In this document: in pieces, positions 26,846 through 36,190 of the stretch
How positions within the stretch are numbered: position 1 is the stretch's first letter
Layout: each line of letters begins with the position of its first letter
Source: Planctomycetia bacterium
GTDB taxonomy: Bacteria > Planctomycetota > Planctomycetia > Pirellulales > PALSA-1355
Length of the DNA stretch: 36,190 nt
Assembly: GCA_016200205.1 (NCBI GenBank)
Contig: JACQFF010000059.1
Location: 1 to 36,190, forward strand
Reading direction: 5' to 3'
Made by a program: the position numbers and the translations under genes
The notes under the pieces: generated by a model
What the model saw: the letters and a program-made list of their open reading frames with translations, nothing else
What the model was told of the DNA's origin: nothing
Database searches by the model: none

Positions 26846-27028
26846 TTGAGCGTGTTGACCGAACAAGAAGTCGTACGAACCTGGGCACGCCTGTTTAAGG
26901 GCGAGGTGACCGGCGAGAACATCGCCAAAGCCGAAGCGCTCTTGGACGAATTGCGTCCCGAAAGCCCACTGCGTCATCGCTTGGGCAACGAATTGGATGA
27001 GCTGCGCCTGCTCAGTATCCACGACTAG
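26846..27028 (+). CDS. Small hypothetical protein (60 aa)
   Basis: MSVLTEQEVVRTWARLFKGEVTGENIAKAEALLDELRPESPLRHRLGNELDELRLLSIHD; amphipathic helical; non-ATG start, so position uncertain. Confidence 0.5.
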   Translation: MSVLTEQEVVRTWARLFKGEVTGENIAKAEALLDELRPESPLRHRLGNELDELRLLSIHD

Positions 27029-27236
27029 CACGTGGAAAGTCGTGCCGGCCGAGCGCGGTTAATCTGGCGCCATTGCGGCCGGGAACGCACGGCCCGTGGA
27101 TCGATCCGGCGGACAAAGGGCTTCGCTCGTCGTGCCCATTGGTGCGACTCCGCGAATGGCGCATGGGTGTTGCGTTCGCATAGTGCGCCTCGCGCGGCTC
27201 GATTGCGCGTTCCGCACCGCTTCTTTCCGTTTTGGC

Positions 27237-28590
27237 TTAGCGGTTGATTTCCACGCCGAAGTTCACGCCGTTGGAATAGAAGATCTGGTGATTGGCACCG
27301 TTCAGGATGCTGATCAAGTTCGGGCCGCTATAGTCGATGCGGTCACTGGCTCGCGTAATGTTGCCCACGACCAGTCCGGTGTAGCCGAGCTTCAGGCCCA
27401 CGTTGCTTGTAACTTGAAAAACGGTCTGGAGTCGGAATTCTCCCACGGGCGAAAATGTCGTTGCGAATTGGTGCGTATTGGTTCCTATTCCATTAAATAT
27501 GATGGGTGTGGTAGTTGCGGCCGCGGTTTGGTTGGCCACCGCTTGATCGCCTAGGTTTGTTTTCAGGTGCACGTTCTGGAAGTTCGCGCCCGCGAGGAAC
27601 CGGGCTTCAAAGGAGGTGATCCAGCGTTCTCGCTGGCGCTCCCAACGGCCGCCGATTTGCGGTCCAACGATGTTATTCATGGCACGTATACTCCAGATGC
27701 TGCTGTCGAGAAGATTTTGGGGCCAATTGACCGTCGTCGTTTGAGACCCGATCGGGGGCCCGAAGTCCTCGGTGATCGTGAATGAATTAACGATGTTACC
27801 ATTTCCTGTCCCCTGAACGAGGAACGTATCGTTGATCTGCAGCCATCGGGCGCCATATAACAGCTCGAAGAAACCACCATTATGCAAGCGAGGGGCGCGA
27901 TAGAACCGCATCAACTCCAGGCCGTTGAGCACCAGCACATTTTTCATCGTAAGATCTGAAAAGGCGGGGGGAACCTCGCCCAGATCGATGGGTATTATGC
28001 CGATGGGAAAGAATCCACGTGCATGCAAAAGGGCATTGGGATCATCCAATAGAAACAGGGGATTTTTGACCGCACGAAATTGCCCCTGGCTTACGTGATC
28101 CAAGACGCTCGCCTGCCAACCATAATTATCGGTGTCGATGTAACCCACTTCCCACCGGTTGCCCCACGCGCCGGTCGCTCCAATGAAACCGGTGTCGACG
28201 GTTTGCCCATTTATATGCGCGCCTAAAATGAAGTCGCCAACCGTCGGCTCCATAGCCGTAGTACTCCCGACACGTGCTAAGTTCGGCTTCGACAGCGACC
28301 AGAACAGCCGCTCGTAGCTAAAGAAATAGCCGACGTGCGGCCGCGGGCCATTGCCGTAGCCGCTGGTTTCCGCCGGCCCAAACAATCGTAGGCTCGGTTC
28401 GAAATTCACCGGGTAATGGGCGCGAACTCGGATTGGCGTTCGAGAATGGTGCACTGCCGTTCTCGTAGGAGGGAGTTGGCGTCGGATAATCCAGATTCGA
28501 ATTCGCCGGAGGCTGAGCCAAGGCCTGTCCGGTCCACAAGACCAGGGCTCCCCACGCTAGCAGCCAAATTGCCGTGCGTTTAATCAACAT
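27237..28590 (-). pseudogene. BBP7-like planctomycete outer-membrane beta-barrel protein, apparently frameshifted near the 5' end
   Basis: Barrel frame 27237-28454 (GPRPHVGYFFSYERLFWSL...; NVGLKLGYTGLVVGNITRASDRIDYSG...GVNFGVEINR) has no signal peptide; MLIKRTAIWLLAWGALVLWTGQALAQPPANSNLDYPTPTPSYENGS (ATG at 28590) lies directly upstream in a different frame. Confidence 0.65.
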
Positions 28591-29113
28591 GTTTCGCGTC
28601 CACCTTGGCTCGCACAAAATAGACCCTGCGCAGGCCGTCCACCACGGAGAGCCCGCGCATTGGGTGTGACGGTAGTATCGGCCGTGCCTGTAGCGTGAAT
28701 TAAGTAAGAAAGGCAAGGTGTTCCGAAAAAACCGATTATCCGACCTCGCCGCCACGAAGTTGGGGGAAATGGGATAAATCCGCAGGCTCAATGGGGTAGA
28801 AGTTGCAACCTGGTCCCGTTTATGGCCCGCCACTGAACGCAAAAAGTGCGCCTCGCTTCCAGGGCCGCCCAGCCCAAAACCATTCGATCGGACCGCTTTG
28901 CGGTTCAACGATCGAGACTTCGGGATCGGGGCGCTCCCCTGGCAGACGAGGCTCGAACCGCCGCTTCCACGTGCCAACGGTTCGCTACAGCAGTATTTGC
29001 GCAGTATTCGAGCAGCTCGGCCCGGCCCGTTTGTCGGGGCCGATGCCGGCGCGTATACTTTCGCTGATGCCGTCGCCCCCTCTGGTCATTATTCTTTGAT
29101 TGGGATGTGTGCC

Positions 29114-30121
29114 ATGACTCAACGCGCTTGGACCAGCGTTTTTTGGCTGTGCTGCATACTACTAGCCTGGGTGGCCCTCTCGCCGATTCTTGCGGCCGAT
29201 CCTCCCGCCGCGGCCGAAGCTCGGAAATATGTGCGGGTTGAGCGCGACAAGTCGGGTGAGCCGCTAGCATTGCAAACGGCCGTCGTGCGTTTTGCTTCGA
29301 CCGAAGCGGCCCAGAGCGATCGGTTCGTGGACCTGATCGGCGCGGTGCATGTGGGCGAGAAGGCCTACTATGAGGGTTTGAATAAGGCTTTCGAGAACTA
29401 CGACGTGGTGCTCTACGAGTTGGTAGCCCCCGAGGGCACGCGCGTTCCCAAGGGAGCCAAACCCGGCAACCATCCGGTTGCAATGCTGCAGAACGGGTTC
29501 AAAGACATGCTGGGGCTCGAGCATCAATTGCAATACATCGACTACACCAAGAGTAACCTGATGCACGCCGACATGTCGCCCGACGATTTCTCGAAGTCGA
29601 TGGCCGACCGCAATGAAAGCTTCATGTCGATGTACTTCCGCATGATGGGGGCGGCACTGGCCCAACAATCGAAACTGCAAAACCAGGGCAAATCGTCCGA
29701 GTTCGACATCCTCATGGCCCTGTTCGACAAGGATCGTGCCCGGGCCCTGAAGCGGTTGATGGCCGACCAGTTCGAGAATCTTGAGGGCGTGATGAGCGCG
29801 CTGGACGGCCCGCAAGGCTCGACCATCGTTACCGAGCGCAACAAAGTCGCGCTAAAGAAATTAGCCGAGCAAATCGCGGACGGGAAGAAAAAGATCGCGA
29901 TTTTCTACGGTGCGGCGCACTTGCCCGACATGGAAAGACGCCTGGTCGCGGAATTTCACCTCCAGCGCGCTACCGAGAACTGGTTCACGGCCTGGAGGCT
30001 GGACAAGCCAGCGGCGGCGCCAATCAAGCCGGAGGTCAACAAACCGCGTGCCCAAGTCAGCCCTCGACGCAATCGCCCCGCGCAGCCCAACTTGTTGACC
30101 CGCGTTTTCGCAGGGCATTAA
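29114..30121 (+). CDS. Secreted TraB/GumN-like family protein
   Basis: Signal peptide MTQRAWTSVFWLCCILLAWVALSPILAA; FVDLIGAVHVGEKAYYEGLNKAFENYDVVLYELVAPEG; IAIFYGAAHLPDMERRL. Confidence 0.7.
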   Translation: MTQRAWTSVFWLCCILLAWVALSPILAADPPAAAEARKYVRVERDKSGEPLALQTAVVRFASTEAAQSDRFVDLIGAVHVGEKAYYEGLNKAFENYDVVLYELVAPEGTRVPKGAKPGNHPVAMLQNGFKDMLGLEHQLQYIDYTKSNLMHADMSPDDFSKSMADRNESFMSMYFRMMGAALAQQSKLQNQGKSSEFDILMALFDKDRARALKRLMADQFENLEGVMSALDGPQGSTIVTERNKVALKKLAEQIADGKKKIAIFYGAAHLPDMERRLVAEFHLQRATENWFTAWRLDKPAAAPIKPEVNKPRAQVSPRRNRPAQPNLLTRVFAGH

Positions 30122-30303
30122 GCCCAAAGTCGCCAAGCTATGCGGCTGGCCGTCGACAGTCCCGTCGCCGGGACCAGCGGGCGATCAGTTCTAGTCGTAT
30201 TGCTTTACACACCGCAGCTGATTCTCCATACTAGGTGGCCCAAGAAGGGAGCCGCTGTTGCGATCCAACGGCTTGCATCGCCGGAGAGTTGCGGGGGTGT
30301 GGA

Positions 30304-31110
30304 ATGGCCGGCCTTAGCGTGAATGAGATGACGACCTATCGCTGGTCGTTCGAGGAAGATGTCACCCGCTACCGCGACGCCGGCATCGAGGCCATCGGGG
30401 TCTGGCGGCAGAAGCTCACCGATTTTGGTGAAGACCGTGCCCTCGGCCTGCTGGCGCAAAGCGGCCTGAAAGTTTCCAACCTGTTGTGGGCCGGCGGGTT
30501 CACCGGCAGCGATGGCCACTCGTACCAAGAAGGACTGGCGGACGCCCGCGAAGCCCTGCATCTGGCAGCCGCCCTCAAAACGAGCCATCTGATCGTCTAC
30601 AGCGGGGCCCGCAACGGTCACACGCAGAATCATGTCCGGCGACTTTTCAAAGGCGCGCTGGGCGAATTACTGCCGCTAGCCGAGCAACTCCAGATCTTCT
30701 TGGACGTCGAGCCCATGCACGCCGGCTGTGCCGAGGAGTGGACTTTCTTGACAAGTCTCGACGAAGCGCTATCGCTCGTCGACAGCGTGGGGAGCCCCTT
30801 TCTGAAGCTCGCTTTCGACACCTATCATTTCGGGCACGATCCGCGCATCGTCGAACAGATCGGCATCCTCGCGCCGCACATCGGCATCGTACACCTGGCC
30901 GACGGCAAGGGCCCGCCCGATCGCGAACAAAACCGGCATTGCTTGGGCGAAGGAGACGTGCCTTTGCCCGGTATCGTCAAAGCGCTCAAACAAGCCGGCT
31001 ACGACGGCTACTACGACGTCGAACTGATCGGCGAGGAAATCGAACGCTGCAATTATCGGCAGTTGCTCCGGCGATCCAAGCGGGTATTCGAGCAGTGGCT
31101 GGTCGCTTAG
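30304..31110 (+). CDS. Sugar phosphate isomerase/epimerase (xylose isomerase-like TIM barrel)
   Basis: EEDVTRYRDAGIEAIGVWRQKL; IFLDVEPMHAG; LKLAFDTYHFGHDP; IGIVHLADGKGPPDREQNRHCLGEGDVPLPGIVKALKQAGYDGYYDVELIGEE. Confidence 0.9.
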   Translation: MAGLSVNEMTTYRWSFEEDVTRYRDAGIEAIGVWRQKLTDFGEDRALGLLAQSGLKVSNLLWAGGFTGSDGHSYQEGLADAREALHLAAALKTSHLIVYSGARNGHTQNHVRRLFKGALGELLPLAEQLQIFLDVEPMHAGCAEEWTFLTSLDEALSLVDSVGSPFLKLAFDTYHFGHDPRIVEQIGILAPHIGIVHLADGKGPPDREQNRHCLGEGDVPLPGIVKALKQAGYDGYYDVELIGEEIERCNYRQLLRRSKRVFEQWLVA

Positions 31111-31240
31111 AACGCGTCTTCAAAACGTTCCGAACGTTGGAATTTGGGAGGGCGAAGCTCTCGCTGAGCCGATTTTGCACCGGAAGTAGCGGCTCGGCAG
31201 GAGCCTCGCCCTCCCGGTCGCGTAATTCGAAGACACGTTC
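31110..31240. mobile_element. MITE-like element, copy 2 (131 bp)
   Basis: ~97% identical to 16406-16537, same TIRs, flanked by TTA direct repeats. Confidence 0.85.
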
Positions 31241-31320
31241 TTAGGGGCGCTTTGTCGAATCGCAATTTCGCGCGCCGCTGACGGCGACGGCAAACCACCC
31301 CGCGAAACAAGCGTGCGTTC

Positions 31321-32718
31321 TTAAAACACGCGGTTCAGTCCGTTGAGCGCCGCCACGCGATAGGCTTCGGCCATCGTGGGATAGTTGAAGGTGGTGTTGG
31401 TGAAGTACCGCAACGTGTTGTGCGGCGCGGGTTGCGACATGATCGCCTGGCCGATGTGGATGATTTCGGCAGCACTGTGGCCAAAACAGTGAATCCCCAA
31501 CAGCGCCAGGCTTTCGCGATGGAACAATAGCTTCAGCATGCCCACCGCCTGACCGGCGATTTGCGCGCGGGCCAGACTGCGGAACATGGCTTTGCCCACT
31601 TCATAGGGAATTTTCTCCTCCGTCAACTGCCGCTCGGTCTTTCCGATCGAAGAGATTTCGGGACTGGTGTAAATGCCCGTCGGAATATCTTGAACGAGAC
31701 GGTGATTTGGGTCGCCGCAAAAGTGGCTGGCGGCAAAGCGGCCTTGATCGTACGAAGCGCTGGCCAGCGACGGATAGCCGACGACATCGCCCACGGCATA
31801 GATGTGCGGCTGAGTCGTTTGATAGTGCTCGTTGACTTCGATTTGTCCGCGATGATTGGGCACGATTCCGACCGTGTCCAGCCCCAGGTCTTCGGTAGTT
31901 CCCGTGCGGCCGTTGGCCCATAGCAGGATATCGGATTTGATTTTCTTGCCGCTGCGCAGGTGCAAGACGACGCCGCCGTCGGTGGCTTCCACGCGCTCGT
32001 ACTCTTCATTGTGCAGAATGCGCACGCCATTTTCAGAAAGATGATAACTCAGCGCGTCGATGATCTCGTCGTCCAAAAAGGCCAGCAGCTTGTCGCGCGT
32101 ATTGACCAGCGTAACCCGGACCTGCATATTGCGCCACATCGAAGCGTATTCGCAGCCGACCACGCCCGCCCCATAGACCGCAATGCTTCCGGGAGTGCGA
32201 TCGAGCGAGAGCAGCGTATCGCTATCGAAAATGCGCGGGTGCGTGAAGTCGACGTCTTTGGGGCGGAAGGGGCGCGAGCCGGTGGCGATCACGAATCCAT
32301 CGGCGGTCAGTTGCCTCTTGGCATGGTCCGCGTAATCGACTTCGATCGTGTGCGCGTCGATAAAGCGGGCGTTTCCGGGCACTAGCGCCACCTCGTTGCG
32401 ATCGTAAAAGCTTTCGCGCAGTTGAACCTGCTTATCGATCACCGCATTGGCCGTGGCCAGCAGTTCGGGAAATGAGAATTTCGCTTGCACGTCCATGCGT
32501 TTGTAGATCGGGCTCTGGTTGCACAAGCTCATATGGTAAATCGCTTGCCGCAGGGCCTTGCTGGGAATCGTGGCCCAATGCGTGCAGCCGCCGCCGACTT
32601 GAGCGAAGCGTTCCACCGCGGCCACCGATTTGCCCCCTTTTGACGCGCTCATCGCCGCGCCCTCGCCCCCTGGCCCGGTGCCGATCACCACAAAATCAAA
32701 ATGCTGCGTCTCGACCAT
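31321..32718 (-). CDS. sthA: Soluble (Si-specific) NAD(P)(+) transhydrogenase
   Basis: [57 protein letters not shown] (SthA-type CTHWxTIPSK rather than the CxxxxC redox centre of lipoamide dehydrogenase); [16 protein letters not shown]-terminal [23 protein letters not shown]. Confidence 0.93.
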   Translation of the reverse strand: MVETQHFDFVVIGTGPGGEGAAMSASKGGKSVAAVERFAQVGGGCTHWATIPSKALRQAIYHMSLCNQSPIYKRMDVQAKFSFPELLATANAVIDKQVQLRESFYDRNEVALVPGNARFIDAHTIEVDYADHAKRQLTADGFVIATGSRPFRPKDVDFTHPRIFDSDTLLSLDRTPGSIAVYGAGVVGCEYASMWRNMQVRVTLVNTRDKLLAFLDDEIIDALSYHLSENGVRILHNEEYERVEATDGGVVLHLRSGKKIKSDILLWANGRTGTTEDLGLDTVGIVPNHRGQIEVNEHYQTTQPHIYAVGDVVGYPSLASASYDQGRFAASHFCGDPNHRLVQDIPTGIYTSPEISSIGKTERQLTEEKIPYEVGKAMFRSLARAQIAGQAVGMLKLLFHRESLALLGIHCFGHSAAEIIHIGQAIMSQPAPHNTLRYFTNTTFNYPTMAEAYRVAALNGLNRVF

Positions 32719-32807
32719 CGCAAATAGACTCCTTGATCTGGTTGCGGCAGTTTATCGGTCCGCCCGGTTCGACGTCTGTCGCCAACTCCCCGATTTTCAT
32801 TGCGGGG

Positions 32808-34334
32808 CTATTTCGCGGCCGTGCTGCCGGGGATCAACTCCAAACACACCAACCGATCGGCTCCACGCACGTAGAGCAGGCCGTGCGAGAGAATCGGCGC
32901 GGCCCAGGCAGGCGGTTTCAACAGCCGCGGCGAACGGAACCCGAATGGATTGGGCTGCGACGCTTTTTCGGCCAAAACCACCTCCGCCACCGGGTCGTAC
33001 TTCTTCGGATTGGCGCGCAGCAACCGCAACGTTCCGTCTTCGCTCAAACACACAAAATGCCCGTCAACATACAACAGCGATGAGCGTGTCAGGTCCGGCT
33101 GGCTCCACATGACGTTGCCCGTGGCCAGCTCAATGCAGCGCAGCTCGGCGTTTTCGGTGTGACGGCCGCTCGAGGCGTATAAATAGCCCTCGTGATGGAC
33201 CGGAGTGTTCCAATGCGTTTGCATCGCTTTGTCCCGCCGCCGCTTTTCGTCGGACCACTCGACCTGGGCTTCACCCGGCTTGACGCGCAACAGCGCACTG
33301 CCGGGACCGTACGTCTCGGAAATAAACACCCGCTCGCCGACCACGACCGGATTGCTGGCGTTGACGCTTTCCAAAATCGGCGCCCGCCACGGGAAATGGA
33401 AATCGAGTTTTCCGCTGACAGGGTCAAAGCCGACCAGGCCTCCGCGGGCAAACACAAAACACCACCGCCGTGGGCCAATCGTTGACAACACCGGACTGGC
33501 ATAGCCGGCCAGCTCATCGGTGAGTTTGTACCGCACTTCGCCCGTCTTTTTGTCGAATGCCACGATCCCCGAGCCGTTGCCCACGACTTGATCGAGCCGG
33601 CCCGGCGGCACGCTCTTGCTTTCTGGGGGGCTGCCGCCGACTTGCACGATCAGCAGATCGCCCTCGATGGCCGGGGTGCTGCCGACGCCAAAGAAATTCT
33701 GAATCACGCCGAATTGCGCTGGCGTGTCGACCTTCCACAACAACTGTCCATCGGCGACGCTCAGGCAGTGCAGCATTCCCTCAGCGCCAAAAATATACAC
33801 GCGCTCGGGGTCAGCCACCGGCGAGCAACGTGGGCCATTGTCGTAACCATAAAGATCCTGAAAACCGCTTGTGTATTCGAACGTCCACAGCAGCTTGCCC
33901 GTTTTGCTCTCCAAGCATCGCAATCGCGCCTGATCTCCGTGTCGATCGAATTGAAATAGCCGGTCGGAGCGGATGACCGGCATGCCGTACCCGGTGCCCA
34001 ACGAGAGTTGCCAAACCAGCGGCGGCCCCCCTTCGGGCCATTTCGTCAAAATGCCGCGTTCGCTCGACTTGCTATCGCCCGTAGGGCCCAGGAAGCTCGG
34101 CCAATCACTGCCGTGTTGCCCGGTGGCCCGCGGCGTCTTCGAATTCTTGGCCGGTTGCTCCGCACAAGCCACAGCCAGCGTGAGCGAGAACAAACCTAGC
34201 GCGGGCATCAACCAACGCCGAGTGGCCCCGAGGCCAGCGGGCGACTGGGCCGGCCATGAATACAACGTCATCGCCACGGCGAACCCACGCATTCCACTGC
34301 TCCCAAACCAGCCAACCGATCTGCCCAACCCCAT
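32808..34334 (-). CDS. PQQ-like beta-propeller repeat protein
   Basis: DWPSFLGPTGDSKSSERGILTKWPEGGPPLVWQLSLGTGYGMPVI; repeated CLESKTGKLLWTF, CLSVADGQLLWKV, CIELATGNVMWSQ blades. Confidence 0.9.
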   Translation of the reverse strand: MGLGRSVGWFGSSGMRGFAVAMTLYSWPAQSPAGLGATRRWLMPALGLFSLTLAVACAEQPAKNSKTPRATGQHGSDWPSFLGPTGDSKSSERGILTKWPEGGPPLVWQLSLGTGYGMPVIRSDRLFQFDRHGDQARLRCLESKTGKLLWTFEYTSGFQDLYGYDNGPRCSPVADPERVYIFGAEGMLHCLSVADGQLLWKVDTPAQFGVIQNFFGVGSTPAIEGDLLIVQVGGSPPESKSVPPGRLDQVVGNGSGIVAFDKKTGEVRYKLTDELAGYASPVLSTIGPRRWCFVFARGGLVGFDPVSGKLDFHFPWRAPILESVNASNPVVVGERVFISETYGPGSALLRVKPGEAQVEWSDEKRRRDKAMQTHWNTPVHHEGYLYASSGRHTENAELRCIELATGNVMWSQPDLTRSSLLYVDGHFVCLSEDGTLRLLRANPKKYDPVAEVVLAEKASQPNPFGFRSPRLLKPPAWAAPILSHGLLYVRGADRLVCLELIPGSTAAK

Positions 34335-34403
34335 GCGTGACCACTATACTTGATGCCGCCCCGGCAAGTCACGTGCAGCGCATCCACAGTTTCGGTTCAA
34401 CTC

Positions 34404-34823
34404 ATGCTGGTTGTCAATTCGCGCATTCGCGTCCCGATATCGGAATTCCATTTTTCCTTCGCTCGAAGTTCAGGCCCTGGCGGCCAGAACGTGAACAAGG
34501 TCAACAGCAAGGCGATGCTGCGCTGGAGGGTTTTGGAAACTGGCTCGCTGCCCGCCGATGTGCGAGATCGTTTTTTGACCCGCTACGGCAAGCGGGTCAC
34601 GAGCGACGGCGACTTGATCGTCAGCAGCCAGCGATTTCGCGACCAGGGCCGCAACGTTTCCGACTGCCTGGAAAAGCTGCGCGAGATGTTGACCGCGATC
34701 GCCGCGACGCCGAAGCGGCGCAGGCCCACCAAACCCTCGCGCGCCGCGGTGGCCCGCCGGATCGAAACCAAGCAAAAGCGCTCGCGCCAAAAGAGAATGC
34801 GGCGTTCCGTCGGCGAGGACTGA
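34404..34823 (+). CDS. arfB: Alternative ribosome-rescue factor ArfB / peptide chain release factor-like protein
   Basis: FSFARSSGPGGQNVNKVNSKAMLRWRV (GGQ motif) and basic C-terminal tail KRRRPTKPSRAAVARRIETKQKRSRQKRMRRS. Confidence 0.9.
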   Translation: MLVVNSRIRVPISEFHFSFARSSGPGGQNVNKVNSKAMLRWRVLETGSLPADVRDRFLTRYGKRVTSDGDLIVSSQRFRDQGRNVSDCLEKLREMLTAIAATPKRRRPTKPSRAAVARRIETKQKRSRQKRMRRSVGED

Positions 34824-35740
34824 GTATGTCCACGTCGCGGTGTCCAGTCGCCTCTCATCGCGCTTTGACGAACTTACGTGCGATACGCTGCCAGCACCGC
34901 GTCGGCCAGCGACGTGGAAATCGTTCCGGCAAGAAGCCGCGATGGAATCGATCGAGTTGCAGCCGCTCTTGAATCCTCCTCCGGACGTGATCGACGTTGA
35001 TTCAACGGCAATTGCTGGTTGAGTCGATCGACCCACCGATGGGCAGCGCCCTCAGTCAGAAATGATTGGGGGCTCTTTTGGAGTGGGTTTTTTTGACAAC
35101 AAAATACTTGGGGTGCGAATGTGAAGGCGAAGGGGTGATATCGCATAGACCGGCCGCGAACAAATGACGTTGGTGAGCGAATCGTTCCCATCGAGGCGAG
35201 GTGCTCCGAGTAAGGTAGTTGGACGAGCCGGCGCTGCGGTCCGAAGAAGCTAACTTGTCACGAGTTCTCAGTGTTTTGAAAGGCGACATGAGTTTTTCAG
35301 ATGTCGTTGGCCGAAGACTACGCGACCGCAGACCTTGCGGCGAGAAATGCCGTCAAACCAACGTTTGCTGGGACCAGATCTACACAGACGATCCGAGCCC
35401 CCGCGAAGCCAAACAGCGTCAACCGATGTCTGGTTGCTGCTCCAAACGCTGGCGGCAAGAAATCGGATCGCCTAGTGGCAACTGACGGTTGCAAAGACGA
35501 GAATAGAGCGAGACGGTTGGTCGCCGCTCCGCCGTCAATCTCTGCCTCTACGCGCAAGCCGACCGGATCACAATCAACGAGTAGGGCCGATGGGACAGTT
35601 CGGGACGATGCCGAAGAAACCGACAGCGCGGTTGAATGACAACTCGATAAACGGCGGATTCGTCGCACGAGCGCTGAGTAGCCGAAATTCGTGAAGTTGA
35701 ACGAAGTTATACCGAGGTCGCATCATGATCGGAGATTTCG

Positions 35741-36190
35741 GTGTTTGAATCGTTCTGGAAGCTACTCACAAAGTACGTCCTCTCGCCGAAAGCCGAGTCG
35801 GCTCACGTCGAAGAACTGGTGCGGCGCGCAAAGTCCAAGCTGCCGCCACCCGTGATCTGGCTGCTTGGCAAAACGCAGGCTGGCAAGACTTCCATCATTC
35901 GCGCGCTCACGGGCAGCACTCAGGCTGAAATCGGTAACGGCTTTCGGCCCTGTACTCGCACGGCAAGGCTGTACTCATTTCCCAGCGAAGACGATTGCCT
36001 CTTACGTTTCCTGGACACGCGCGGGCTCGGCGAATCGAATTACGATCCCGCCGACGATATAGTCTATTGCCAAGAGCAAGCGCACATCTTGATGGTAGTC
36101 GCGCGGGCAATGGACCACGCGCAAAATCGCGTGCACGACGCTCTTTCGATGATCCGTCGAGCAAAGCCCAACTGGCCGGTCATCGTCGCA
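35741..36190 (+). CDS. P-loop GTPase, 5' part only (runs off the right edge; DUF697/YcjX-like)
   Basis: Own translation from GTG 35741: VFESFWKLLTKYVLSPKAESAHVEELVRRAKSKLPPPVIWLLGKTQAGKTSIIRALTGSTQAEIGNGFRPCTRTARLYSFPSEDDCLLRFLDTRGLGESNYDPADD...; G1 GKTQAGKT and G3 DTRG. Not in the ORF track. Confidence 0.85.
   Translation, partial: MFESFWKLLTKYVLSPKAESAHVEELVRRAKSKLPPPVIWLLGKTQAGKTSIIRALTGSTQAEIGNGFRPCTRTARLYSFPSEDDCLLRFLDTRGLGESNYDPADDIVYCQEQAHILMVVARAMDHAQNRVHDALSMIRRAKPNWPVIVA

Noticed and set aside
30486-31244. 252-aa ORF ending in the MITE at 31110-31240
   Set aside because: Alternate frame of the sugar isomerase gene plus repeat sequence.
35301-35668. ORFs of 112 aa (plus) and 116 aa (minus) in the right-hand gap
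   Set aside because: Mutually overlapping antisense frames without motifs; insufficient evidence to call either.

Overview
GC-rich chromosomal window whose gene content (BBP7-type barrel, DUF1501, YdjY-like protein, rich in short palindromic intergenic repeats) suggests a planctomycete, probably Pirellulales-like; the taxonomy is inference. Left to right: 3' end of dnaG, rpoD with a strong intrinsic terminator, a zinc-ribbon coiled-coil protein and greA; an opposite-strand block of a 644-aa unknown, YggS and a DUF167 (YggU) protein; a YdjY-like secreted protein and a small secreted protein; a long inverted-repeat element; a DUF1501 protein with an apparent internal deletion and an in-frame palindromic repeat; an ABC ATPase plus an 827-aa membrane lipoprotein; a MobA/MocA-like nucleotidyltransferase and XdhC; psd-pssA-ribE-rsmA; a 1.15-kaa fatty acyl-AMP ligase/ACP/alpha-oxoamine synthase fusion convergent with an extended SDR; a BBP7-like barrel gene split by a frameshift; a TraB/GumN-like protein; a sugar phosphate isomerase; sthA; a PQQ-like beta-propeller; arfB; and a truncated P-loop GTPase at the right edge that is missing from the ORF track. 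The most interesting items are the FAAL-ACP-AOS fusion (candidate sphingoid-type or other alpha-oxoamine lipid synthesis, with a possible ketoreductase next door), a two-copy ~132-bp MITE with TIRs and 3-bp TNA target duplications, and the long nested-hairpin inverted repeat at 8976-9238. No tRNA, rRNA or CRISPR array was seen. All family calls come from motif recognition in the translations; no database search was run.
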